The notes under the pieces: generated by a model
The model's input: only the letters and a program-made list of their open reading frames with translations
What the model was told of the DNA's origin: nothing
Databases searched by the model: none
Position numbers and translations under genes: made by a program
In this document: positions 41,913 through 52,099 of the stretch, one piece after another
Layout of the letters: each line of letters opens with the position of its first letter
Numbering within the stretch: position 1 is the first letter of the stretch
NCBI RefSeq assembly: GCF_900324485.2
Contig: NC_046646.1
Span: 18,920,500 to 18,984,499, forward strand
Direction: 5' to 3'
DNA: 64,000 nucleotides
DNA from: Mastacembelus armatus
Lineage: Eukaryota; Chordata; Actinopteri; Synbranchiformes; Mastacembelidae

Positions 41913-42890
41913 TTATAAGTATGTTTTTGGTGGATTTGATGACCCGTCCTCATTTTCATTCTTGACTGATGAATTCTCTTCCACTTCTGCACGTTTCAGC
42001 TGAGATTTTGTAGACAATACCTCACTGTGTTCAGAGATTGTTGATTCTGGTCTTTTCATTTGAGACTTTGTTGATGGTGTCCGTGATCTCTCTGACCCCT
42101 GTCTGGATCCCTGCTCAGGTCCGTCCTCCCAAGTACGGTTTGTGTGCAGCTGAGACTTTGTGGATAGTCTCTCATGGCTTTGGGACTGGGCCAAAGCTGC
42201 TCTTACAGCCTGGGACTTTGTTGATACTGCCCTGCTGTGATATGAACCTGTCTGGCTGGACCCATTGGAGGAACGGACAACCAGGTAGCGGACAGAAGGG
42301 CTCTTGTCTGCATCATGTGCTTTGAGGGGCCACTCTGAGCTGATGAACAAAGCCCCTCCCAAAATTAGCATTATAGACGCTCCCCAACCGATATAGAGGC
42401 TGGCTCCAATCTCTCTCCGCTGAGCATCATTAGAGCTGCTGTAGAAATTTCTCACCACAGATCCAGCAGTCCAGGATGTGGGAATCAAACACAGCAGCCC
42501 TGTGACAATTAACACTACACCTGCTGCCAGAGCCACCTTGCCCTTAACCCTACCTCCTTGTTCATCCAAAAGACGAGTGCATTTCCCCCCAATGAAAGCC
42601 AGAAGGAGGCCTGCCCCTCCAGTGGCAATGGCCAGGACGATGAGGGCCCTGGCAGCCTGAAGGTCAGCGTCAAGAATGAGGAGGGAATAATATGGCTTGC
42701 ATTGAATCTCCCCTGTGCTCTGGACCACACAGGCCATCCAGATGCCCTCCCAAATGGTCTGGGCGGTGACAATGGTGCTGCCCACAAAAGCTGTGACCCT
42801 CCACATGGGCAGCATGCAGCAGATGATGATCCCAGCCCAGCCCAGGAAGCACAGGGCACTGGCCAGCAGCTGTATCCCCATTGAGGCCAT
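41913..42890 (-). CDS. Claudin with an extended, repeat-bearing cytoplasmic tail
   Basis: A single-exon, four-pass tight-junction protein of 325 aa, about 110 longer than its neighbours. Claudin hallmarks are W30, GIW (49-51), C54, C64 and R81. The helices lie at about 8-28, 82-102, 118-138 and 163-184. The first loop is normal (VVQSTGEIQC), but the usual ALPQDLQ is LILDADLQ. After SSEW (184-187) comes a hydrophilic tail of about 140 residues. STKSQ recurs four times (from 223, 243, 273 and 293), always in step with a ten-residue period, flanked by basic and acidic patches. It ends KTYL, a possible class PDZ ligand but not the usual YV. I chose the ATG at MASMG because it is the first in-frame ATG and aligns with other claudins. 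The tail shows no claudin similarity I know of. Confidence 0.92.
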   Translation of the reverse strand: MASMGIQLLASALCFLGWAGIIICCMLPMWRVTAFVGSTIVTAQTIWEGIWMACVVQSTGEIQCKPYYSLLILDADLQAARALIVLAIATGGAGLLLAFIGGKCTRLLDEQGGRVKGKVALAAGVVLIVTGLLCLIPTSWTAGSVVRNFYSSSNDAQRREIGASLYIGWGASIMLILGGALFISSEWPLKAHDADKSPSVRYLVVRSSNGSSQTGSYHSRAVSTKSQAVRAALAQSQSHERLSTKSQLHTNRTWEDGPEQGSRQGSERSRTPSTKSQMKRPESTISEHSEVLSTKSQLKRAEVEENSSVKNENEDGSSNPPKTYL

Positions 42891-42999
42891 GGTGTGGTGG
42901 AAGCAGGAAGATCTCACAGACTTCTGAAAAGTGCAGTGATATTTTTACCCTTTTCTGAGGAGCTTCTCTTGCTGTTGTCCTGGTCTCTCGTCACACTTT

Positions 43000-43855
43000 T
43001 CTGCAAGCTTTTCTTTGTCAGTCTTTTTCAATATGCGACGTTGCAGTTTCATTTGCCTCCATTTGTGTGTGGTTCTTCAATCATTTTTTTCTTGCCACAT
43101 TCACAGTGTTGGAAAGTAGTTACGTGAAGAACGCAGAGTCCCGTTTGACTTTTTCAGTAGTTAGTCCAGCCTCCTGTAACTTTTACTTGACACCAGGTGT
43201 GTCTCAGTGAAGCCTCAGTTCACTTGTTTACAGCCTACATTTTCTCTGAGGTTGTCCGTCCCCCTTTGCAACTGCTGGCCTTGTCTCCCCTGTTTCTTTC
43301 TGTCCCTTCTGTTTTTATTTCTCTACACAAGAGTGGCCTTACTTTTTCCGTCATCCGAGCAGCTGCCTGTGCACTTCTGGTGATGTGTAGATACACCACA
43401 CCTACTCTATGGGGAGTAGAAAGTGGAGGAGGAAGTTGATGGATAAAAAGAGGGAGGCAAATGGAGAGAGAGGTGGCTCTGAAACTGTGACATCATCTGT
43501 TTTGGAAACATACACAGCATGAAGAATGAGAGGACACCGGGAATCAAATGTGCTTATAAAATGCATAAGGCTTCATTTACTCTGTCACACACCATAACAT
43601 TGCTGAAATGATTAAAAATGAAATCCTTATATAAATTAAATAAGAAGTGTAAGCTCAGTGCACCTGTGTGCTATTGGCCTGATTGTGTGTCGGGCAGAGT
43701 TTTGCATAGTTTGAACAGGTTTTTCTGCAGCTAGAGTAGAACCGGTTTAGCCCCAGGAGGCAGCGATCTACGTCATTCTTTCTTTGTTTAACAAATACAT
43801 TCTACATGCACACATTATTTATACATTATACATTGTTCATATGTATATTCCCAGA
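43000..43855. other. Claudin upstream region
   Basis: Sequence upstream of the minus-strand claudin starting at 42890. It has pyrimidine-rich patches but no recognisable coding exon, and no clear TATA box at a fixed distance. Open frames here have no claudin similarity. Confidence 0.4.
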
Positions 43856-43859
43856 AAAT

Positions 43860-44290
43860 GTAAACACACATGAACATTTGCGGTCATTCCTTGTGGAGAC
43901 ATTATATTGACTTTCTTCATATCCTGGTGATCTACGCAAACTTTAATTATAACCAGCACTTGCCTACCCATAACTCTTAATCTAAACCTCACCTCAAACT
44001 ATTGTTACACCAAATCCTTAAAATTCAGTGATATATATGGTGGTGACCTGGCTTTGGTCCCCACTAGGAAGCCAAGTCACCACATGTCACTATGTAGACA
44101 GGTTTCTGTCCCCATAGTGTAGGAAACACACACGTTTTCATTCTTTGTGGAGCTTTAAACTTACTACTGAAGACTTAATCTTAACCGCCACCATGTGTGT
44201 GCACACGTACATAATTGTACATCTATCTTTGTGAGGAAATTCATTGACATAATACATTCCCTAAACCCTTACCCTAACCTTAACCATCAT
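43860..44290. repeat. Teleost GTCCTCA/CCCTAACC-type interspersed repeat
   Basis: It contains 'cacttgcctacccataactc', 'tgtccccatagtgtaggaaa', 'gtgaggaaattcattgacat' and 'cccttaccctaaccttaacc'. The last two blocks match a very common fish repeat. It is related to the copy at 2.85 kb. Two units may be arranged inversely, since 'ggtccccactaggaagc' and the 'cctaaccttaacc' arm both occur. Confidence 0.55.
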
Positions 44291-44977
44291 ACTTAAAGTA
44301 CATTGCTATAGACTATGTTTACCTTCTTGACATTTTATTCTCTTATTTAATACTTTGCAAAACTGATCAGTCATATGGTGAAAAATAGGAAATACTACAT
44401 ATATACAAAGCCAGGTATCATTCAGTCTCATTTATGTACCTAAGGCAGGAATGGCACACTATCACACAACCTGTTTGTAAAGATCCTTTCACATAGACTT
44501 GAAAAACCAGTTCCGTAGTTCGGTAGGTTTTTTTGTCACTTGTTCCTGTCCTTTGAGAAAAATTAAAGCTGTACTGATAAGACTGAAACATAATCTCACA
44601 CGCTGACTAATATGTGCCCTACAGGTGACAAGAATTATCATATAGAAAAAATAAACAACTAAATGAAATCTGAAGAGTAGGTATGCGATCAAACAATGTG
44701 AATGTAAGACAAAATCATCAATATATAGTGAAAATATCAGGCTAAGACAAAGAACAGTAACTACATTGGCATATTTCAGATAAATATACTGTAAAATGCA
44801 TTTCAGATATAGCAAAGGCTATAGATAGTAAAAATATTGATAATGCAAAGGCTCCTATCTATTTTGATAAGACATTATTATTCTCAGTGTTGGAACTTGT
44901 TCTGGATTTATCATGGGACAAACCGAAGTTTAAACATTCAGAAATTCATTGTCTCTTTCCAATAGACTGACGCCAAT

Positions 44978-45596
44978 CTAAACGTAGGCTTTGCTGCTTT
45001 CCACAGAGCAAGCCTTGGTGTATTTCACATCATAGGAGGCCCCCACCTAGTATCAGCAGTCCTGCGGTGCCCCAGCCAATAAAGAGGGAGGCTCCCAGCT
45101 CCCTCCTCTGAGCATCGGTCAGGACAACATTGTAGAAATCACGAATGATGGTGTTTGCAGTCCAGCAGAAAGGGACAAGCACCGAGAAGCCTGCAATGAT
45201 GAAAGCAATTCCAGCAGTGATGGCCACTTTGCATTTTTGGGTTTCGTCTTGCACAAAGTGGGTGCATTTTCCTTCAAACACAGCAAGAAGGATCCCAAAG
45301 ACTCCAACGATGATGTCAATAACGACGAGCGCGCTGGCGGCCTGAAGATCTTGAGGTAAGGCCAATCGGGAGTCGTAGATTTTTCACTGCATCTGGCCTG
45401 TACTCTGGGTCACACAGTTCATCCATAAACCTTCCCATATCACCTGAGAAGTGACGATATTGGCACCAATGAAGGCTGTGACTTTCCACATGGGGAGAGC
45501 ACAGACAATAATGCTCCCCAGAAAGCCGATGATGCCCAGGGCCGTACCCAGAATCTGTCTTCCACCACCATGCTGAAGCTCTGACAATTTCTTCAA
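44978..45596 (-). pseudogene. Claudin pseudogene
   Basis: Claudin text runs across all four helices: [35 protein letters not shown], then [14 protein letters not shown] and TIIRDFYN with [10 protein letters not shown]. There are three lesions. First, no ATG is in frame at the start; the only nearby ATG, just before GGTGGTGG, is out of frame, implying a small indel. Second, the codon for the second conserved loop cysteine is TGA (45386-45384) instead of TGC. Third, the frame breaks after LGGGLL, and the tail continues one frame over as KYTKACSVESSKAYV with a stop at 44978. The tail still shows the PDZ ligand YV. It lies between two intact claudins in the same orientation, so it is a decayed tandem copy, not a retrocopy. 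Most residues are still typical, so loss is fairly recent. Confidence 0.9.
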
Positions 45597-46695
45597 AGAT
45601 GTACGGTAAGATTATGTGTTGCTCAGAGCTGGAGTAATTTACCAGCGAGAGAGCCAAAACAGAGGCTAGTGGTTTTTTGTTTCCTACTCAGAGAAGATGA
45701 TGACAGTGGCTTCCACACTTAGAGGCTTTGTTGTTAGAGGAGGAGTTTTCTAGTGAGACAGGCTTGCTAAGACCTCACATGACCAGATTACTTCACACCA
45801 GTGGAAAGGACAAAAATGCACAAAGAGGCTCCTGGAGGGACATCATAACAAAAACACAGCTCACAGACAAACAGTGCTTTCCAACAACACACAAGCAATG
45901 ATGATTTGTGAATGAAGACATTAAATCATTTCCCAGTAACAAAAACACAGCAATTGCTTGAAGAATAATAGCTAATTAATGTGTAATGAGAAGAAAGGGA
46001 TCTCCAGTTAAGAAATCAATCATGCATTCTTCTAGTATCACTGAAACATGTCAGTCATTCTCAGTGAATGTAATGAAGGAATGAAAAGGTTCCCAAACTG
46101 AACACATGACGTCCAGAGTGATAACACTGACAATCGATACCAGCAGCACCCAGAGCATAATGACACATGCTGTACGTTTCTGAAAGCACACATGACAAAT
46201 TCCTACAAGGAAACTTTCTCATACCACATTCCACAAAGGTGTAACCTTTGTATCTGCTGTAGACCATGTAGGCCGACCTATGGACTGAACCAACATGAGA
46301 CAGTCTAGGCTATGGCAGATTTCTGATTTGCATCAACAACTGTTCCAACCTTTACTGTTTAGTTAAGGAGTGCAAACTTATCAATAAACCAGCTGGTTAT
46401 ACAACAAAGGTAGTACAGAAATCTGTTTGTGTAGACAACACTGTAGTTCTTAGGCCTCAAATATGAAATCCTTCATCCAACCCTCCTGGATCCATGACAA
46501 TTCTACAGATCATATTTGCTTACCCTTTTGCTAGGAAATGTATCACATCAGGGAGTCTCATCACAAAGACACTGGGACATATGTGTGTGTGCTTGATTAG
46601 GTTGTTATTGGTTCATTGAATTGGACTCCTGCCTCCTGATTGGAAAAGCTTATTTAAAATTCAACAACAGCAACATTCCCTCTCTGCACCTTTGC

Positions 46696-46696
<1 letters not shown>

Positions 46697-46748
<52 letters not shown>
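46697..46748. repeat. (TG)n microsatellite
   Basis: About 25 TG units with one TTTG interruption near the left end. Confidence 0.95.
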
Positions 46749-46750
<2 letters not shown>

Positions 46751-46984
46751 CTGACCTGGCATAAAAGATCTTTTTAGACGTGTTACAGGTTAAGATTTCT
46801 ACTGTACATTCTCTGTAGTAGTTTTGGTACAATAGCCCTTTAGTATAAACTGTTTCTTGAATATTAATTTAGTTTAAAAACTATATTTTAATATATATTT
46901 TAGTTATATATTTTTAGGAAAATTAAAGGTTTTCATTAATGACTTTTTTAATTGCATTGGGCATTGCCCATTTTTCAAGTTTAA

Positions 46985-47080
46985 ACGTGCAGTGTGTGAA
47001 ATGTGAGATTTTGCGGCATCTAGAGATGAGACTGCAGAATGCAACCTTCTGAGCACCCCTGCTAGAATCAGACGTTTTGT
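46985..47080 (+). repeat. Fragment of a common teleost repeat
   Basis: It reads 'cgtgcagtgtgtgaaatgtg', 'gcggcatctagagatgagac' and 'gcaaccttctgagcacccct'. This matches a widespread fish repeat remembered as 'gcagtgtgtaggatttagtg' and 'gcatctagtggtgaggtt'. Its class is uncertain. Confidence 0.5.
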
Positions 47081-48313
47081 GGATTACAACATGTTTGGCT
47101 GGACGGTGCTAGTTTGTAATAACTGGTTTACCAGCAGAAGAAGCGCAGATACCAAGAGTAATGATAACATGAAACTTCATATAAAGGGGATATTGCTGTG
47201 GTGGATACTGATTAACACTTGAACTGAAAGTGTCACACAGATTAGGCCCTGTTGTAGTCAAGCACAAGACTGGGATTCAGGCCCTTAAAGAGGCCCATCC
47301 CTCCTTTGTCTGGTGGCCTTGGTTTGATGACACATTCCAGCCCAAAGGCCCTGCTCAGATCCAGTTTCCATCCCCTGAGGCTGATTATGCAGCAGGAACC
47401 CAACTCTGAGCTTTTTTCAGGGAGTTATGGCTATGTGCTTGGCCTTTGTGCTCTACCATCCCTACTTAGTATAAGATCAAACATCGTCAAGCTGTTTGAT
47501 CTTTTAACATCAGTCCTCAGATTGACCACAGAAAAGAAACTGTCACTGAATTCAGTGCTGGAGCCGTATGACATGAAGAATTAGTAGAAAGGTTGAGATC
47601 TCTTCTTCCCACAGACAAATCAGACACAGAAATCAACAGAGGCATGTGAATGTGCACCAGAGCGAGGCAGCTTGTGAGCTGGGTGTAAATATACAGTACA
47701 CAAATACCTCTGAGCTAGATTAAATCAAGTTTTTCAGGCTTTTATATGCAGTGAAATGGCAGTGAGCCTTTCAAACTAATGTACTGTACAGAGAGATAAA
47801 AATAAATGTTAAAAAAAGGCACGTATACAAAATGAATTTATTAGATCAAAATACTTTCATTCATGTAACAAAGTTCTAAAGTAAGACAAAGTTGTTGCAA
47901 ACAGATTTTTTTCTCCACACTCACAGCTGTTTTCATTTTCAGGAACAAATACTGTGATTATAATAAAGGGTTTTAGAAGTCTTAAGGTGCAACATTTATT
48001 TAAGCTACATATACAAAAACATGTCACATTAAACTGATTTTGACCTTCTTAGCTCAGACTTCATTTTTTTTCTTCAATCTGAAAAGACACTACATGGCCT
48101 GTGTGCAAATTATTCAACATGTTACACATTTATTTTACACAGTATTTGAAACTGATTTGTTGTAAAATGTCATCACAGTTAAAGGTTGAAATAAATGAAG
48201 CCTTTATCAAAGTCTGAAACAAGGTTTATCCCAGTATCCAAATTAGTGTATATTTTCAAACTGTATTTCATGAATGGCAGCATCCTTCATTAGTCTCACT
48301 GTTCTTCTCTGCC

Positions 48314-48871
48314 TCAATATCTGTAGGTGCTACACAACATCCCTCCTCCAATGATGAGCAAAGCTCCAGACACCCATCCTACATATATGGAAGCACCAGG
48401 TTCTCCCTTCCTCCCATCTGTGACCAGGGGGTTGTAGAAACCCGTGATGATGTTGTAAGCTGACCAGCTGACAGGAATAAGGCAAACAACCCCCGCCAAT
48501 ATGAACACCACACCTCCAGCTACGCCAATGTTGGATTTTGTCAACAAGTCATCACGAAAGAAGTTGGTGCAGCGAATCCCGACAACAGTGAGTCCAATGC
48601 CCAGCACGCTGATTGCAATGGAGACAGTGATCAGAGCCCTGGAGACCTGTAGGTCCTGTGGCAAAGCCAGAATGGAGAAGTAGGGTTGACACTGCATCTG
48701 GCCTGTACTCTGGATCACACAGCTCATCCACAAACCCTCCCAGAAAACCTGAGCAGTGATGATGTTTGACCCAATAAAAGCTGTCACCTTCCACATGGGC
48801 AGCGCACAGATAAGGATGGTGCCAAGAAAGCCGATGACTGCCAAAACCAAACCAGTGAGCTGAGTCCCCAT
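48314..48871 (-). CDS. Short-tailed claudin without a canonical PDZ ligand
   Basis: A single-exon claudin of 185 aa. The hallmarks are W27, GLW (46-48), C51, C61 and ALPQDLQ, numbered three lower than its neighbours because the N-terminus MGTQLTGL is shorter. The conserved [14 protein letters not shown] block is diverged (GRKGEPGASIYVGW). After the fourth helix the protein stops at GMLCSTYRY. There is a single juxtamembrane cysteine, and neither the usual CPP..Y..KY segment nor a terminal YV. The ATG chosen is the first in the claudin frame. The frame is otherwise clean, so it looks functional, but it should not bind ZO proteins through the normal C-terminal motif. A late tail truncation is the simplest origin. 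Confidence 0.88.
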   Translation of the reverse strand: MGTQLTGLVLAVIGFLGTILICALPMWKVTAFIGSNIITAQVFWEGLWMSCVIQSTGQMQCQPYFSILALPQDLQVSRALITVSIAISVLGIGLTVVGIRCTNFFRDDLLTKSNIGVAGGVVFILAGVVCLIPVSWSAYNIITGFYNPLVTDGRKGEPGASIYVGWVSGALLIIGGGMLCSTYRY

Positions 48872-48879
48872 CTTACCAA

Positions 48880-49730
48880 GAAACAAATCCAACACATGTA
48901 TTTAAGACCGTCATGGAAAAAAATATCCACATTCTGGTGCACAGACAATTTTAGCAACCTCCAGGCTGAAAATGCTGCTGGTCGTGTTTCGCTGTGTGTA
49001 TTTGCACTGCAGGTATGGGAAGTGCAAGAGGGAGGGGACTTCGCTAGTCTGTGGTTCAGGTTTCCTGCTTGTCCTGATTCCTCATCACTATGGATGAGTA
49101 GGAGGAGAAAGCTGTTAATCATGTATGAAAAACAGCAGGTGTTAAAGGTTTTCACCTTGCTATACAACACTGTTTCAGCATAGATGACGTATGTTGACCC
49201 AGCTTTTGCAACAGATAGCTGACTTGTTTGAAAAAAAAAAAAAAAAAAAAAAAGTTAATGAGGTGACTCCATTTCTCAAGCCTCAAACTAAAATTTTAAT
49301 TCCCTAAGTAAATTATGAAATTAGCCAATGAGGTTGTGAAGTCCAACAAGTCATGTGGTGCAGGTGAGCCAAGTCATGATTAACACACCTGTGCTAACCT
49401 GAAAGACCCATTTTTAAAAACAGGAGCAAACAGCTGCGAAGCATCTCAACCCTGGTCTGGTATTTGTTGAAGACCAGTAAAAAGTAGACTTTAACAAAGT
49501 GAGTTGCTGAAGCATTTAGCCTGATGCAGTAAAGTGTCAGCAATGTGACCTTAACCAACAAAGCCTATGGCCCTGTCAGCTCTTAGTCACTGAAAACAAG
49601 AAGCCCCACACTGAACTTCGTCATATGGACATTTAATTTATTAAAACAGTAAAAGCAAGTTTTAAAAAAAAAAAGAATCATACAAATGTGACTGGTTCAC
49701 TCTAGTCGTTAAATCGGTGTAGACACACTT
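48880..49730. other. Intergenic region between two minus-strand claudins
   Basis: No coding exon was recognised. There is an A run of about 22 at 49230-49252. The part next to 49742 is presumably the 3' UTR of the next claudin. Confidence 0.4.
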
Positions 49731-49741
49731 TCAGTCCCAGT

Positions 49742-50374
49742 TTAAACGTAGGCTCCTCCATTGGCTGCTGAGCGTGGGGCAGAGTACTTGACAGTGTATC
49801 TGCTGTCCTTATTCTGTGGGCACTGACAGCACAGAAGTCCACCCCCGACGAGCAGGAGTCCAGCTGATCCCCAGCCGATGAACAGTGAAGCGCCGAGCTC
49901 CCTCCTCTGTGCGTCGGCCACGATGGGGTTGTAAAAGTCCCTGATTACGTCGTTAGCAGACCAGGACACGGGGACCAGGCACAGGATACCACCGACGATG
50001 AAGAACACTCCAGCAGCAACAGCTACCTTGCTCTTTGCGGCGTCATCCTCAATGCAGTTGGTGCACTTTCCCCCTGCGATGGCGAGCAGCATTCCCAGGA
50101 TCACGACCAGGATGGAGATCACGACCAAGGCCCGAGCCGCCTGCAGGTCTTGGGGCAGAGCCAGCATGGAGTCGTAGACCTTGCACTGCATCTGACCCGT
50201 ACTCTGCATCACGCAATTCATCCACAAGCCTTCCCAGAAGGTCTGCGCCGTCACAATGTTGTTTCCGATGAAAGCGGACACCTTCCACATCGGCAGGGCG
50301 CAGATGATGATGTCTCCCAAAAAGCCGATGGCCGCCAGGAAAATGCCAAAGAGCTGGAGGCCTGTAGATGCCAT
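49742..50374 (-). CDS. Claudin (claudin-3/4-like)
   Basis: A single-exon four-pass tight-junction protein of 210 aa. It shows W30, GLW, C54, C64, [10 protein letters not shown] (R81), a second loop of the form [29 protein letters not shown], a double cysteine after helix 4 (LLCCQCP) and the terminal PDZ ligand AYV. The ATG at MASTGL is preceded in frame by non-claudin codons, so it is the natural start. A TATA box lies about 90 bp upstream. It is head to head with the plus-strand claudin at 51460, with 1.1 kb between the two start codons. The sequence has no anomalies. Assignment to a particular fish claudin number is not possible from the sequence alone. Confidence 0.95.
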   Translation of the reverse strand: MASTGLQLFGIFLAAIGFLGDIIICALPMWKVSAFIGNNIVTAQTFWEGLWMNCVMQSTGQMQCKVYDSMLALPQDLQAARALVVISILVVILGMLLAIAGGKCTNCIEDDAAKSKVAVAAGVFFIVGGILCLVPVSWSANDVIRDFYNPIVADAQRRELGASLFIGWGSAGLLLVGGGLLCCQCPQNKDSRYTVKYSAPRSAANGGAYV

Positions 50375-50461
50375 CGCTGTCACGGGTTGAGCAGAAACAG
50401 TGTGATGAGCCAGACGCTGCAGAAACAAACGCTAGACATGGGCCTACTTGCTCACCTGCAG

Positions 50462-50469
50462 TTTATATA
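50462..50469 (-). promoter_or_regulatory. TATA box of the minus-strand claudin
   Basis: TATATAAA on the minus strand, 88 bp upstream of the ATG at 50374. That leaves room for a 5' UTR of about 55-60 bases. Confidence 0.7.
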
Positions 50470-50699
50470 CCTACTGCGGCTTCTCCTGATTGGTTGTTCC
50501 AAATTGTGCAAACTGAAAACACCTGTGTCCATTAATCTATTCTCACGGGTAGAGGTGGAAATCTGCTTTTTTTGCCCATACATCAAATGTTTTAACTCAA
50601 ATAAAATCAAAATTGTACATCATATAAAATTATTAATCTTAATGCAGCAATTTAAAAACACTTACAGCCATTCTAGTCCATGTTTTATTTATTAATCTG

Positions 50700-51300
50700 A
50701 CATTTTCTCTATTATTTTTAGTTTATTATTTTAGTTTAAATCACCACAACCACTACACAGTATCTTCCTGTTTCGAGTCTGTGTCCTTTTACATTTCTTG
50801 TTAATTATATAATTTCATATTCTGTTGATTTGTGGAGTTTGAAAGTAAGAATTTAAACATAAAGAGAGAAAATATTAGATGATAGTAGAACTTTAAACAT
50901 CCTCACAGGAATACCATAGGTGGTATAGATTTTGGTTACCAAATAAAAATAGCACTTTACGCTTTATACATGAAGCTTTTTGTAAATCATTTATAGAAAA
51001 TTAAATCTCCTGGTTAACAAGTTTTTACAAAGTTTGTCTCTGAAGAGCTCCAGGTAGTGTCGCCGTTCCACGCCTCCACTGCATTATGGCTGAGTTTGTA
51101 AAAACTTACACAATAGCCTATATGTTTTACTATTCAATAAAGTAATATAGTTTTTCATTTTCCTCAGCTTTTGACACAAAAGCCTTTGACTAAACCAGAC
51201 TTTTAAAGCCTCTTTTATTTCCCTGAGCTCTGCTGGGGCACCAGAAGACCTCTTTGTAAGAGACAAACACCACCGAAATCAAAGGCAGCAGGATGGAAGT
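50700..51300. other. Non-coding sequence between the divergent claudins
   Basis: AT-rich sequence separating the two TATA boxes, which are about 900 bp apart. No exon was recognised. Shared regulatory elements may lie here, but none can be named from sequence. Confidence 0.35.
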
Positions 51301-51367
51301 TTAAATCTGAGCAATGGAGCCAAAGCCCACCCAGAAAAGGGGGCTGCTCAGGGGCATCTGTGGGTCA

Positions 51368-51374
51368 TATAAAA
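51368..51374 (+). promoter_or_regulatory. TATA box of the plus-strand claudin
   Basis: TATAAAA, 86 bp upstream of the ATG at 51460. The implied start near 51398 gives a 5' UTR of about 60 bases. Spacing is almost the same as in the divergent partner. Confidence 0.75.
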
Positions 51375-51459
51375 CTCCCCCACAGTGGGAAGACTTTCAT
51401 TTGGCAGCTCAGGGAAGAACTGAGAGAGAGCTTAATAAAAAGAAAAGTAGCAAACAGCA

Positions 51460-52092
51460 ATGGCATCTTTAGGGCTGCAGATCCTGGGCATTGGTCTGGC
51501 AATACTTGGATGGATTGGAAACATACTGATCTGTATGCTGCCTCTGTGGAAGGTGTCTGCTTTCATTGGGAACAACATTGTGGTGGCTCAGACCATCTGG
51601 GAAGGACTGTGGATGACCTGTGTGGTGCAAAGCACAGGTCAGATGCAGTGCAAGGTCTACGACTCTCTGCTGGCCCTGCCTCCGGACCTCCAGGCAGCTC
51701 GGGCCATGGTCGTCATCGCCATCCTGCTCTCTCTGTTCGGTTTGCTCCTCTCTGTGGTCGGAGGGAAATGCACCACCTGCATTGGGGACAAAGCAGCAAA
51801 AGCCAGAGTGGCAATCTCGGCGGGTGTTTTCTTCATCCTGAGTGGGGCTCTGTGCCTGGTGACTGTGTCTCTGCCTGCTAATACCATCATAAAGGATTTC
51901 TACAACCCCTTGGTTCCTGATGCCCAGAGGAGAGAGTTGGGAGCATGTTTGTACGTGGGCTGGGGAGCATCAGGACTGCTGCTGATCGGCGGTGCTCTTC
52001 TGTGCTGTCAGTGCCCATCAGGAGCAGACCGCTATAACGGAGCAAAGTACTCCCCGCCTAAATCCACAACACCCGGGAAGGAATTTGTCTAA
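51460..52092 (+). CDS. Claudin (claudin-4-like) with altered second loop
   Basis: A single-exon claudin of 210 aa. It has W30, GLW, C54, C64, [10 protein letters not shown], a double cysteine (LLCCQCP) and a terminal EFV. Where the other genes read VSWSAN at the start of the second extracellular loop, this one reads VSLPAN. The highly conserved tryptophan has become leucine, with a proline next to it. The first loop motif is otherwise normal ([15 protein letters not shown]). A TATA box upstream and an AATAAA 170 bases past the stop mark a compact transcript. It is an intact frame, probably expressed. It is one of only two claudins on the plus strand. Confidence 0.94.
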   Translation: MASLGLQILGIGLAILGWIGNILICMLPLWKVSAFIGNNIVVAQTIWEGLWMTCVVQSTGQMQCKVYDSLLALPPDLQAARAMVVIAILLSLFGLLLSVVGGKCTTCIGDKAAKARVAISAGVFFILSGALCLVTVSLPANTIIKDFYNPLVPDAQRRELGACLYVGWGASGLLLIGGALLCCQCPSGADRYNGAKYSPPKSTTPGKEFV

Positions 52093-52099
52093 GTTGCTG

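Larger units (their letters stand above)
45600..48300. other. Intergenic region within the claudin cluster
   Basis: No further claudin fragment or other coding exon was recognised. It contains a TG microsatellite and one repeat fragment (listed separately). The part from about 47.8 kb is AT-rich and probably includes the 3' UTR of the next minus-strand claudin. Confidence 0.45.

Noticed and set aside
45384-45386. TGA at a conserved cysteine read as a selenocysteine codon in a claudin
   Set aside because: A TGC-to-TGA change at a Cys site is the classic selenoprotein pattern, but this copy also lacks an in-frame ATG and has a shifted tail. Three independent lesions make a pseudogene far more likely.
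50035-50695. Long antisense frames across the claudin genes, up to 246 codons
   Set aside because: Antisense frames are expected opposite stop-poor, GC-rich claudin codons. None has a recognisable domain or a start context shared between genes.
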